Origin: a virus
Virus record (IMG/VR): IMGVR_UViG_3300024520_007217
Span: 1-52,535 of that record
Direction: 5' to 3' (one strand)
DNA length: 52,535 nt
The position numbers and the translations under genes were made by a program. The number at the start of each line of letters is the position of its first letter. Position 1 is the first letter of the stretch. A model generated the notes under the pieces. The model was not told the DNA's origin. It made no database searches and was given only the letters and a program-made list of their open reading frames with translations. Below are positions 36,456-43,625 of the stretch, piece by piece.

Positions 36456-36712
36456 ATTAATCCTTCCGGGTTGATCCCGTCGAATTCAATGGTGATTTGC
36501 TCATCGCATTCGACGTAATCGTGGTCCTCGTCGAATGCGGTATATGGGGATTCTGCCAGGAAGTCCCAAGGGGTTGCGACTACCTGGTCGTATTTGAAAC
36601 TGGCTTGACTGGCCCAATATGGCCGATCTGAGCCGGGGGTGAGCCATAAGCTCATTCCCTGCAGTTGCATCGTGTCACAATGGGACAACCATTCTGTATG
36701 TTCTATTTTCAT
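36452..36712 (-). CDS. Small acidic hypothetical protein, first gene left of the divergent promoter
   Basis: An 86-residue protein: MKIEHTEWLSHCDTMQLQGMSLWLTPGSDRPYWAS, a helix, then an acidic C-terminus (DEDHDYVECDEQITIEFDGI). No recognised family. It is the first gene of the leftward early unit and is read from the minus-strand element at 36756-36775. Confidence 0.55.
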   Translation of the reverse strand: MKIEHTEWLSHCDTMQLQGMSLWLTPGSDRPYWASQASFKYDQVVATPWDFLAESPYTAFDEDHDYVECDEQITIEFDGINPEGLI

Positions 36713-36755
36713 CTGCGTTTTCCTTTATTTTTAACCTGCCTGTTTACTATCTACC

Positions 36756-36775
36756 ATTATATACTATAATGTTCT
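36756..36775 (-). promoter_or_regulatory. Leftward promoter element AGAACA-N4-AGTATATAAT
   Basis: Minus strand AGAACATTATAGTATATAAT, followed by GGTAGATAG. It matches the rightward element at 36820-36839 in spacing and sequence. The -35 is weak, so activation or a special -35 reading is likely. Confidence 0.6.
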
Positions 36776-36810
36776 ATATTAATATAGGATAAAAGTACCA
36801 AAATAGGAGG

Positions 36811-36839
36811 TTGCAATACAGAACAAAACAGTATATAAT
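36811..36839 (+). promoter_or_regulatory. Rightward early promoter
   Basis: TTGCAA (36811-36816), 17-nt spacer, TATAAT (36834-36839). The spacer carries the shared AGAACA-N4-AGTATATAAT element (36820-36839). It starts the early plus-strand block; leader about 35 nt. Confidence 0.72.
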
Positions 36840-36878
36840 AGTAGATAGTTATGGTGATATTCAAGGAAAGAGGGCCGA

Positions 36879-37466
36879 ATGAAACGGAATATATCAGATC
36901 TAAAAAAGAAAGCTCATCTGTGCCAAGTTACCCCCATCAGGGGAGATCAGTTCCGAGTCCAGAGCCCGTCTGGACAAAGTTACATTGTCCGACCCCAAGT
37001 TGAACACTGTGAGTGCAAATGGAATAAATACACAGGGAAAGCCTGTGCCCATTTAATCGCAGTAGAGGCGTTCGTTGACGATCTTCGCGGACGCGGAACT
37101 TCCGTCTGGCAGAAACGGGAAGAAGCAAAAAGGCAGAGACGCCCCACAAGCCAGGTAGGGGATATCTTTCTCACTCATCGCAAAAAAGAAACTACCCCGA
37201 CAGTCACCTGGGTGGTGGGCCGAATGACCGCTACACATTCATCAGGTTACGATGCGGGTGTGGCGGTTTATATTCGCCACACCAAATCAGCTACAGCTAC
37301 CAAATGGATTATTTTTAATGGGCTGCCCGGCTTCCCGTCGCTGTCTGTGGATAGCGACAAAGCAAAGACAATAGTGGCTACTGACCGACATGAAGGGCGG
37401 CCAGTAGTTGCTAAAAATCAAACAATCATAGAATGGGCATATCAACGCTCATTCGGGAGAGGATAA
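36879..37466 (+). CDS. SWIM-type zinc-finger protein, first early gene
   Basis: A 195-residue protein. Residues 14-62 hold VTPIRGDQFRVQSPSGQSYIVRP and VEHCECKWNKYTGKACAHLIAVEAFV, a full SWIM motif (CxC...CxH). A basic helix (KREEAKRQRRP) and a C-terminal alpha/beta domain follow (TWVVGRMTATHSSGYDAGVAVYIRH, ending AYQRSFGRG). As the first gene after the early promoter it may regulate or start recombination-dependent replication. The stop overlaps the next ATG (TAATG). Confidence 0.78.
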   Translation: MKRNISDLKKKAHLCQVTPIRGDQFRVQSPSGQSYIVRPQVEHCECKWNKYTGKACAHLIAVEAFVDDLRGRGTSVWQKREEAKRQRRPTSQVGDIFLTHRKKETTPTVTWVVGRMTATHSSGYDAGVAVYIRHTKSATATKWIIFNGLPGFPSLSVDSDKAKTIVATDRHEGRPVVAKNQTIIEWAYQRSFGRG

Positions 37467-38572
37467 TGGCTCTATCTGAAGAAACAAAAAAAATTCTTGA
37501 AAGCCATCACCGATGGCTTCAAGACCAGAATACCGGAAGCAGGGGCGACCTAAGCGGGACCGACTTGCGCGGGTCCGACCTGAGCGGAGCCAACCTGAAC
37601 GGGACCGACTTGCATGGAGCCGACTTTCGCGAGGCCAACCTGAGCAGGGCCGACCTGAGCGGAACCGACCTGAACGGGACTGACCTAAGCGGAGCCAACC
37701 TGAGCAGAGCCGTCCTGAGCGGAGCCGACCTTCGTGAGGCCGTCCTGAGCCGGGCCGACCTGCGCAAGGCCGACCTGCGCGGGACCGACCTGGGCAAGGC
37801 CAACCTGAGCGGAGCCGACCTGGGAGAGGCCGACCTAAGCGAGGCCGTCCTGTATAGGGGAAACCTGAGCAAGGCCGACCTGAGCCAGGCCAACCTGAGC
37901 CAGACCGACCTGAGCGAGGCGAACCTGAGCAGAGCCAACCTGAGCGGGACCGTCCTGAGCGGAACCGTCCTGAGCGAGGCTGACCTGAGCAGGGCCTACC
38001 TGAGCAAGGCCGACCTGCGCGAGGCTGACCTGAGCAGGGCCGACCTGAGCGGAGCCGACCTGAGCGGAGCCAACCTGCGCGGGACCGACCTGAGCGGAGC
38101 CAACCTGCGCGGAGCCAACCTGAGCAGGGCCGACTTGCGCAAGGCCGACTTGCGCGGGACCGACCTGTGCGAGGCCGACCTGTGCAAGGCCAACCTGAGC
38201 GAGGCCGACCTGTGTGGGAGTCACCTGTGTGGGGGCTACCTAGGCAAGGCCGACCTAAGCAAGGCCAACCTGATCGGGGCCGACCTGCGCGAGGCCAACC
38301 TGATCGGGGCCGACCTGAGCGGAGCCTACCTGCGCGGAGCCTACCTGCGCGAGGCCGTCTTGAGCGGAGCAAACCTGCGCAATGCCAATTTGAGCCGGGC
38401 CGTCTTGAGCGGAGCAAACCTGCACGGAGCCGACCTGAACGAGGCCAAACTGAACGAGGCCGACCTGTGCGGAGCCGACCTGCGCGGGGCAAACCTGAAC
38501 AAGGCCAAACTGAACAAGGCCAAACTACACGGGGCTGACCTGAACAGGGAGATCAGCCTAATGTTAGGCTGA
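37466..38572 (+). CDS. Giant pentapeptide-repeat protein
   Basis: A 368-residue protein starting at the ATG after GGGAGAGGATA. The cap SEETKKILESHHRWLQDQNTGSR (2-24) is followed by about 66 nearly perfect A(D/N)LxG pentapeptides to residue 360. This would give a rod of about 16 beta-helix coils, roughly 8 nm long (inference from family geometry of about 0.48 nm per coil). The gene consists of 15-nt units (GCCGACCTGAGCGGA-like), so recombination can change its length. Long antisense frames over it are artefacts of the repeat. Possible gyrase-inhibiting DNA mimic or structural spacer. Confidence 0.92.
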   Translation: MALSEETKKILESHHRWLQDQNTGSRGDLSGTDLRGSDLSGANLNGTDLHGADFREANLSRADLSGTDLNGTDLSGANLSRAVLSGADLREAVLSRADLRKADLRGTDLGKANLSGADLGEADLSEAVLYRGNLSKADLSQANLSQTDLSEANLSRANLSGTVLSGTVLSEADLSRAYLSKADLREADLSRADLSGADLSGANLRGTDLSGANLRGANLSRADLRKADLRGTDLCEADLCKANLSEADLCGSHLCGGYLGKADLSKANLIGADLREANLIGADLSGAYLRGAYLREAVLSGANLRNANLSRAVLSGANLHGADLNEAKLNEADLCGADLRGANLNKAKLNKAKLHGADLNREISLMLG

Positions 38573-38574
38573 TC
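38551..38574. repeat. 11-bp inverted repeat over the pentapeptide stop codon
   Basis: GATCAGCCTAA, 2-nt spacer, TTAGGCTGATC. It covers the stop codon of the pentapeptide gene and lies 1 nt before the ATG of the next gene. A second 13-bp inverted repeat (38604-38616 with 38625-38637) follows inside the next gene. Together they may control its translation. Confidence 0.6.
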
Positions 38575-38575
38575 A

Positions 38576-39325
38576 ATGAGACCATCTAATATCATCCTCT
38601 CCCAGATTATCAAAGGCGAACTGACCTTTGATAATCTAAGAGAATACAACGAAGAGTTGTTGGCCGATACCAAAATCCGGATAGAAAACCTCTATCCAGA
38701 AGAAATCAACTCAGGTGAGTTGAGCGGGATCACGTATCAGGCCATGCTCATCCTGCATGATCTAAAGAGTCTTGATGTAGAGACACAGATCAAAAGTATT
38801 CTCGTTTTATCTCGACTCCACATAGCGAGCGAGAGGCAGCTATATGTGGCGGCAGGCTATTCCTCAATTGAAGATTGGCTCGATAGCTACGGGCTAAATG
38901 CCAGGTCAGGGACACTCAGCCAACTACTGGCTGTTGCTAGAGAAATTGTCCCTTGGTGTGTTGCTCACCAAATAACGGTCGGCGGGAACCCAGTAACTAT
39001 AGACTGGTTCAGGCGAGTTGTAGGGGGAAAGTGTCTCGCATCGAGAGCCTGTCTGATGGTAAGTTTTTTTAGAAAAACCATCACTCAGGGAGATATTGTC
39101 CAACAAAAAAAGACCATCCAATTAGCCCTGGCTGCGGTAGAGAGCCCAGTATTCACGCGAGGTTACCTAAACGACACATTTTCAGGATACACTAACCCGC
39201 AACCGATAATCGGTCGGATTGAGGAACTGAAAGGCCAACAAGTATTAATCGTTATCCTCGAAGACAACGATCAACTTGATTGGATCAAACGGAAACTGGG
39301 GGCAACCCTGGAAATTATGATATAA
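38576..39325 (+). CDS. Hypothetical early protein
   Basis: A 249-residue, mostly helical protein. Recognisable segments are SGITYQAMLILHDLKSLDVETQIKSILVLSRLHIASERQLYVAAGYSSIEDWL and a C-terminal ELKGQQVLIVILEDNDQLDWIKRKLG. The middle resembles the helical domain that in some plasmid and phage proteins precedes a ParB- or RepA-like unit ('AAGYSSIEDWLxxYG'), but no HTH is definite. Function unknown. The gene contains several inverted repeats, including 38604-38637. Confidence 0.58.
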   Translation: MRPSNIILSQIIKGELTFDNLREYNEELLADTKIRIENLYPEEINSGELSGITYQAMLILHDLKSLDVETQIKSILVLSRLHIASERQLYVAAGYSSIEDWLDSYGLNARSGTLSQLLAVAREIVPWCVAHQITVGGNPVTIDWFRRVVGGKCLASRACLMVSFFRKTITQGDIVQQKKTIQLALAAVESPVFTRGYLNDTFSGYTNPQPIIGRIEELKGQQVLIVILEDNDQLDWIKRKLGATLEIMI

Positions 39326-39343
39326 TAATCGGGAGGGAAAATT

Positions 39344-39583
39344 ATGGCCAACTTGCAAGAATGGAGAGGTGCGCCAACGACAATAAACGCCAGCGAGGCA
39401 GCAGACCTCGTGGGTGTAGAATATCATTCAGTTTGCCGCTGGATAAAAGAAGGCCGGCTAAACGCCTGGAAGAACGGGCGGGAATGGGTGATACTTAAGC
39501 GGGACGCGTTCCCGTTCTCTAAGATTTATCAAGCGGCAGTACTTAGAGGGGAGAAGTTGAGCCTCTATGAGAGGAATCCTTAA
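39344..39583 (+). CDS. Excisionase/MerR-like helix-turn-helix protein
   Basis: A 79-residue protein. TINASEAADLVGVEYHSVCRWIKEGRLNAWKNGREWVILKRDAF is the standard HTH_17/excisionase fold: two helices, then a wing with the 'GRxWxI' strand. It would bind DNA as an excisionase or as a small transcription regulator. No integrase is visible in the window, so a regulator role is more likely here. A terminator follows at 39616-39644. Confidence 0.82.
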   Translation: MANLQEWRGAPTTINASEAADLVGVEYHSVCRWIKEGRLNAWKNGREWVILKRDAFPFSKIYQAAVLRGEKLSLYERNP

Positions 39584-39615
39584 CGATTCGAGAGGATTCC
39601 CAACCAAGAAAAAAA

Positions 39616-39644
39616 CGGCCAGCATCTTAGCCGGCCGCTTTTTC
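39616..39644 (+). terminator. Intrinsic terminator before the primase gene
   Basis: CGGCC, A, GC, loop ATCTTA, GC, C, GGCCG then CTTTTT. It separates the HTH gene from the primase gene, which begins 40 nt later with an AAAGGAGAAAC ribosome-binding site. Confidence 0.75.
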
Positions 39645-39679
39645 AATCCGATCAACAAAAAAGGAGAAACAAAAGAAAC

Positions 39680-40612
39680 ATGACAAATATACCATATTCT
39701 CAAGATAAAGTCAATATAACATCACATAATGTTTTAAGATTGCCTCATTCTAAGCTACATCAAAAAAGCGACCCAAATAAATATACGAGTGCTTGCCCGT
39801 TTTGCAACCAGGGCAAGGATAGATTTTATTTCTGGGCCGACGCGGGTAATTTTTGGTGCAATGTTTGTAATCAAAGCGGGTTCGTGTCAGATGCGCCTGA
39901 AAGCCCGGGTATCCCATCCTCAAAGCCAGGCCCGGACCCATCACAAAAAGAGAAACACAAGACAATAATCAGTCGTTTAGAGGCTAAGGGGCAAGCAGAC
40001 CGCTATCACGCCGCCCTTAACCCAAGCCATAGAGAGTATTTACATACTACCTATGGGCTAACGAATGACAGCATCAATGAGGCAAAGCTAGGGTATGTGT
40101 CTCATTGCCCAACATGTCCTAGGTCCGACAGCATCTCGATTCCCTACTATTGGACAAACGGACGAGTGAGATTGCTCAACCTGCGGCATAGGCTCCTTGC
40201 GCCTGAACATCAAACAGGCGACAAATACCGACCTGAACAAGCGGGAATGACCTCAACTTTGTTCAATATTGATCTTCTATTGGACAAAACAGAACCAATT
40301 GCCATTTTGCTTGAGGGCGAATTTAAGGCCCTGGTTTTAAAACAATTCTACTTGCCCGCAGTGGCAATCTCAGGTCTGCACGCCTGGGATGCATCCTGGG
40401 CAAAATATTTTGAGGGGAAAGAAGTTTACATCGCGTTGGATCCAGGAGAAAAGGAACACGGCAAAGCTATCGAATATGGCCGCGCTATTTCCAACTTCGC
40501 CGCTCGAACCTATATTTGCACGTTGCCGTTTAAGCCGGATGATATGTTGATTAAAATGGGATATGATATCGAGTCATTCTCGGCGTTCCTGGAAATGGGG
40601 AGGAGGCTATGA
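39680..40612 (+). CDS. DNA primase (CHC2-type zinc finger and TOPRIM)
   Basis: A 310-residue protein. The N-terminal zinc-binding domain has CPFCNQGKDRFYFWADAGNFWCNVCNQSG (about 38-67), a CxxC...CxxC variant of the DnaG CHC2 finger. After a linker, a second CPTC (about 150) and the TOPRIM-like core follow: ILLEGEFKALVLKQFYL (catalytic Glu), AVAISGLHAWD and VYIALDPGEKEHGKA (DxD-like). It lacks the C-terminal helicase-binding region of DnaG. It should make RNA primers at replication forks with the DnaB-type ATPase at 46461-47411. The stop overlaps the next gene (ATGA). Confidence 0.88.
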   Translation: MTNIPYSQDKVNITSHNVLRLPHSKLHQKSDPNKYTSACPFCNQGKDRFYFWADAGNFWCNVCNQSGFVSDAPESPGIPSSKPGPDPSQKEKHKTIISRLEAKGQADRYHAALNPSHREYLHTTYGLTNDSINEAKLGYVSHCPTCPRSDSISIPYYWTNGRVRLLNLRHRLLAPEHQTGDKYRPEQAGMTSTLFNIDLLLDKTEPIAILLEGEFKALVLKQFYLPAVAISGLHAWDASWAKYFEGKEVYIALDPGEKEHGKAIEYGRAISNFAARTYICTLPFKPDDMLIKMGYDIESFSAFLEMGRRL

Positions 40613-41325
40613 AAATAACATTAACACAATTACAGCAGCATAACGTCTGCGCTGATGGCATAGAAATATTCAAAAAGCTATGTCCAAACGGCGAAACAGG
40701 GGATATCGAATGGACCCCAGCCATGCAAGGATTCTTGCTCGGAACTCCGCTTAAAAAATATTTTGCCTGGCTGGTGACAGAGGGCTTTATCCCATGCTTG
40801 TCGATGGCCGAAGCCAACCTAAGCTATGTCAACCTGTGCTATGCTGACCTGCGCGGGGCTGACCTGCGCTTTGCCGACCTGCGCTTTGCCGACCTGATCA
40901 TGACCGACCTGCGCGGGGCTGACCTACGCTATGCCGATATGAGAAAAGCTAACCTGACCGGGGCCGTCTTGCGCAGGGCTGACCTGCGCAAGGCCGATCT
41001 GCACGGGGCCAACCTGACCGGGGCCAACCTGAGCGGAACCGACTTACGTGGAATCGAGCTAATCGAGACAAATTTACATCAAGCCGATCTGTACCAATCC
41101 GATCTACGCGGAGCAGATCTGCACAAGGCCAACCTATACAAAACTAACCTAATCGAAACCGATTTGCGCTATGCCAATCTACATGATGCCTATTTACGTG
41201 AAACCGATCTATGCGGGGCAGAACTGCGCGGAGCGGAGCTGAGCGGAGCTGACCTCCATAGTATTACCTACAATAATTGTACTCAATTCCCAATGTGTTT
41301 TGACCTAAAAGAGGCCGGGCTATGA
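40609..41325 (+). CDS. Pentapeptide-repeat protein with N-terminal domain
   Basis: A 238-residue protein. Residues 1-62 are a non-repeat domain (TLTQLQQHNVCADGIEIFKKLC...GDIEWTPAMQGFLL) also found alone in phage pentapeptide proteins. Residues 63-225 are about 31 A(D/N)LxG pentapeptides, more diverged than in the 37466-38572 protein, so it is older. A short C-terminal cap ends in FPMCFDLKEAGL. It is translationally coupled to the primase gene, which suggests a role in replication, for example protecting or inhibiting topoisomerase. Confidence 0.88.
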   Translation: MKITLTQLQQHNVCADGIEIFKKLCPNGETGDIEWTPAMQGFLLGTPLKKYFAWLVTEGFIPCLSMAEANLSYVNLCYADLRGADLRFADLRFADLIMTDLRGADLRYADMRKANLTGAVLRRADLRKADLHGANLTGANLSGTDLRGIELIETNLHQADLYQSDLRGADLHKANLYKTNLIETDLRYANLHDAYLRETDLCGAELRGAELSGADLHSITYNNCTQFPMCFDLKEAGL

Positions 41326-41453
41326 TCACTTGGGACTTTGATTCGCAAATAAAATCTATTTGGCTGACCTCCCACATCCTGATTACTTGGGAATGGGACT
41401 ATAACTTTTGGGAAACTCTTAGCATAACATTCTATAAAACCCCATATGAATAA
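41322..41453 (+). CDS. 43-residue Trp-rich small protein
   Basis: Its ATG overlaps the TGA stop of the pentapeptide gene (ATGA). The product has five Trp residues and alternating hydrophobic residues (ITWDFDSQIKSIWLTSHILITWEWD), like a small beta hairpin. The coupling and lack of other coding signal in this interval support it. A further 14-codon frame with AAGGTGGATAAA runs from 41468 to 41512 over the next promoter and is probably not a gene. Confidence 0.5.
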   Translation: MITWDFDSQIKSIWLTSHILITWEWDYNFWETLSITFYKTPYE

Positions 41454-41503
41454 AAAAGGTGGATAAAATGAACATACCAGATTATTCTATTGGAAACCAA
41501 GTC

Positions 41504-41532
41504 TTGACCTGACCAAAGTAATGAGGTATACT
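41504..41532 (+). promoter_or_regulatory. Promoter of the leader RNA and ParB-methyltransferase
   Basis: TTGACC, 17-nt spacer, TATACT. Expected start about 41539, giving a 257-nt leader before the ATG at 41796. Confidence 0.75.
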
Positions 41533-41538
41533 ATTAGT

Positions 41539-41770
41539 GCAGATTCGAACCGATCTATAGTGGTCGGTGTAGGACCTGCTAACGAGACATCAAGCCGGGC
41601 TGTAGTTTTTGCGAGGATTCTACAGCCCGGCTGGACCAACAACCTAACGCCATCCGTATGGCAACCCAAGGACATAAACCGTTTCGGTTTTGTATTCTTG
41701 CTTCGTTGCGCTCTCCTTGGGGCAATACGGAGCAACGAGGCAAGAATACAGACCCTAAGCGGTTTTTTTA
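41539..41770 (+). ncRNA. Structured leader RNA with alternative hairpins and terminator
   Basis: Three structured parts. P1 is a perfect 13-bp stem (AGCCGGGCTGTAG, 41593-41605, with 41620-41632). P2 is a small CCAT/ATGG hairpin (41651-41661). The last part is a 19-bp stem with one mismatch (41691-41709 with 41732-41750), closed at its base by AAACCG (41676-41681) with CGGTTT (41760-41765) and followed by a T7 run. AAACCG can also pair with the nearby CGGTTT at 41685-41690, which opens the base of the terminator. Two exclusive structures before a terminator are the hallmark of attenuators and riboswitches. Confidence 0.65.
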
Positions 41771-41795
41771 TTCGCAAAACGGAGAAGAGCACATT

Positions 41796-43085
41796 ATGGA
41801 CAAAGCGATTCCATTAAATGTTTCAGATATCATATTCAGAGAGGACCTTTACCCTCGGTTTGATTCTGATCCTACCACCATTCAGCAATATGCAGAAAAT
41901 CTGGACGTATTGCCGCCGGTTGAAATCAATCAACACAATGAGCTAATAGACGGCTATCATCGCTGGACGGCTCACCGAAAAAAGGGAGAAAAGACCATCC
42001 AGGCGATTGTCACAGAAACCAAAAGCGACAATCACTTTTTGAGATTAGCGATAGAGCGCAATGCCTGGCATGGTCTGCAACTAAGTAACCCAGAAAAGAA
42101 ACATCTGGTACTCAAAATGTACACTGGAGATAAGGACGAGAAGGCAGAATTCGCCAGGTTGCTATCGGTCACTGAACGCACGATAAAAAATTGGACTAGC
42201 CGCAGGGATAAAGACCTAAAAGAAAAACGCAATCAAGATATCTTTGATATGTGGCTGGCTTGTTATACTGAAGATGAGATCGCGGAAGAGATGGGAACCG
42301 TCCAGCAAACGGTAAGCAATGTGATTAAAGAATCCCTAATTTTGGAAAACTTTCCAAAATTAGGGATTTTCGCCAACTACCAAGAGCCAGGCTGGAAACC
42401 ACCAATCTACAACATATGGAAAAAACAAAACAAAACTAATAAAGTCACACACCCCGGCAATTCCGAGGCGGGGTTTTTAGATAAGCTACTGTATCTGTAT
42501 ACAAACCCTTTTGATATTGTGGTTGACCCCTTCGGTGGGGGGGGCTCGACTATTGACATCTGCAAGAAACGGTTACGCCGATATTGGGTCAGCGACCGAT
42601 TGCCAATAGTTGAGCGAAATGATATCAGGCAGCTAGATATTACTCAATCTGTCCCCCCGTTACATAAAAGATGGGGAGACGTGAAGCTGTTATATCTTGA
42701 CCCTCCATACTGGAAACAGGCCGAAGGGGCGTACAGCCAAGATGAAACTGACTTAGCAAACATGCCGCTTGATGAATTTTACATCAAGCTAATGAACTTG
42801 GTTTACACATGCGCGGACAAGATGAAACCAGGCAGCCATCTCGCATTAATGATCCAACCTACACAATGGAAAAATGAGGACAAGTCTGTAACCGATCATG
42901 TGACAGACTTAATTGCTGCAAGCCTGGCCTATCAAACCCTATCTTTGTCTATTCGCATCAGTTGCCCCTACGAAAGCCAACAGGCAAACGCCCAACAGGT
43001 GCAGTGGGCTAAAGACAATAAACAAATACTCGTTCTTAGCCGAGAAATAATAATATGGGAGGTGCTAGGTGACAAGACAAGCTAA
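41796..43085 (+). CDS. ParB-HTH-DNA methyltransferase fusion
   Basis: A 429-residue protein from the ATG after GGAGAAGAGC; longer frames run into the upstream terminator. Residues 1-85 are ParB-like (VLPPVEINQHNELIDGYHRWTAHRK). Residues about 100-190 include two HTH units (LLSVTERTIKNWTSRR; YTEDEIAEEMGTVQQTVSNV). The methyltransferase part has motif I DPFGGGGSTIDICKKR before motif IV YLDPPYW, the opposite order to the 22469-23698 enzyme. Product: N6-methyladenine or N4-methylcytosine. An 18-bp perfect inverted repeat (42331-42368) lies at the HTH/methyltransferase junction. A nuclease-like gene overlaps its 3' end. Confidence 0.92.
   Translation: MDKAIPLNVSDIIFREDLYPRFDSDPTTIQQYAENLDVLPPVEINQHNELIDGYHRWTAHRKKGEKTIQAIVTETKSDNHFLRLAIERNAWHGLQLSNPEKKHLVLKMYTGDKDEKAEFARLLSVTERTIKNWTSRRDKDLKEKRNQDIFDMWLACYTEDEIAEEMGTVQQTVSNVIKESLILENFPKLGIFANYQEPGWKPPIYNIWKKQNKTNKVTHPGNSEAGFLDKLLYLYTNPFDIVVDPFGGGGSTIDICKKRLRRYWVSDRLPIVERNDIRQLDITQSVPPLHKRWGDVKLLYLDPPYWKQAEGAYSQDETDLANMPLDEFYIKLMNLVYTCADKMKPGSHLALMIQPTQWKNEDKSVTDHVTDLIAASLAYQTLSLSIRISCPYESQQANAQQVQWAKDNKQILVLSREIIIWEVLGDKTS
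42331..42368. repeat. Perfect 18-bp inverted repeat inside the methyltransferase gene
   Basis: AATCCCTAATTTTGGAAA, 2-nt spacer, and its exact complement, followed by TTTTCG. It encodes part of ESLILENFPKLGIF between the HTH and catalytic domains. It could be an internal terminator, a protein-binding site or a scar of palindrome formation. Confidence 0.75.
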
Positions 43086-43593
43086 GAACAACTATGCATG
43101 TTTATTTTGTCAAGTCGATTTAGTTTGCCCATTGTGCCGCAAGACAAGAAAAATGGGAACCCCATTTAGTTTGTGGCTTAGGCAGCTATCTGCACCATTA
43201 ACCAGTCGCACGGTCTACAATTCAGATATTGACCATGTTTGGTGGCATTATAAAGATGGGTGGCTCATAACAATAGAAGAAAAACAATATGGGGCTGATA
43301 TAAAAAGACCGCAGCAAGAATTAATAGATATAGTTTCAGAAAGGCTTTCAGGGTTCACCGGGATTACCCAAAAAACGCTAAGGGGCGTCAGACCTGTTCA
43401 ATACAGGGGACACTATAATATAATATTTGAAAAAACCTGTCCAACTGATAGTCAATGGATTCGGATTAACAAACAGACAACAAGTATTGAACAACTAATG
43501 ATTTTATTATCTACTGGCAATTTATCGCTTCCTTTAGCGTATGATTATGATATTGATGAACTAGTGGCCAATATATTGCCAACATTTATATAA
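43069..43593 (+). CDS. Putative PD-(D/E)XK-type nuclease paired with the methyltransferase
   Basis: A 174-residue protein from a GTG preceded by GGGAGGTGCTAG, overlapping the methyltransferase end by 17 nt. The N-terminus has a zinc ribbon (CLFCQVDLVCPLC, about 11-23). The core SDIDHVWWHYKDGWLITIEEKQYG fits the nuclease pattern Asp, short hairpin, then ExK, here EEK. After it come QQELIDIVSERL and YRGHYNIIFEKT. Small HNH-free nucleases next to ParB-methylases in phages could cut unmethylated DNA. The catalytic call rests on motif reading only. Confidence 0.6.
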   Translation: MTRQAKNNYACLFCQVDLVCPLCRKTRKMGTPFSLWLRQLSAPLTSRTVYNSDIDHVWWHYKDGWLITIEEKQYGADIKRPQQELIDIVSERLSGFTGITQKTLRGVRPVQYRGHYNIIFEKTCPTDSQWIRINKQTTSIEQLMILLSTGNLSLPLAYDYDIDELVANILPTFI

Positions 43594-43625
43594 TTTAATA
43601 GGTTTTATCATTCAGGAGAAAAACA

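Noticed and set aside
37449-38492. Very long minus-strand open frame over the giant pentapeptide gene, rich in Arg/Gly/Ser/Pro
   Set aside because: It arises because 15-nt GC-rich repeats read on the other strand give no stops. The plus frame has the ordered A(D/N)LxG pattern and a ribosome-binding site. The same applies to antisense frames over the other pentapeptide genes.
37530-38540. Regular repeats that could be mistaken for a CRISPR array
   Set aside because: They are continuous 15-nt coding repeats without unique spacers. The iterons at 43971-44052 likewise lack spacers of CRISPR size and there are no cas genes.
39344-39583. Excisionase as evidence for an integrating prophage
   Set aside because: The same fold is common in small regulators, and no integrase or attachment site was found in the window, so integration is not supported.
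41541-41560. tRNA T-arm-like sequence GGTTCGAATC on the minus strand
   Set aside because: No matching acceptor, D-arm or anticodon arm at the right distances; it lies in the leader RNA region.
41658-41795. N-terminal extension of the ParB-HTH-methyltransferase
   Set aside because: It would translate the terminator hairpin; the ATG at 41796 has a ribosome-binding site and begins the ParB-like domain.
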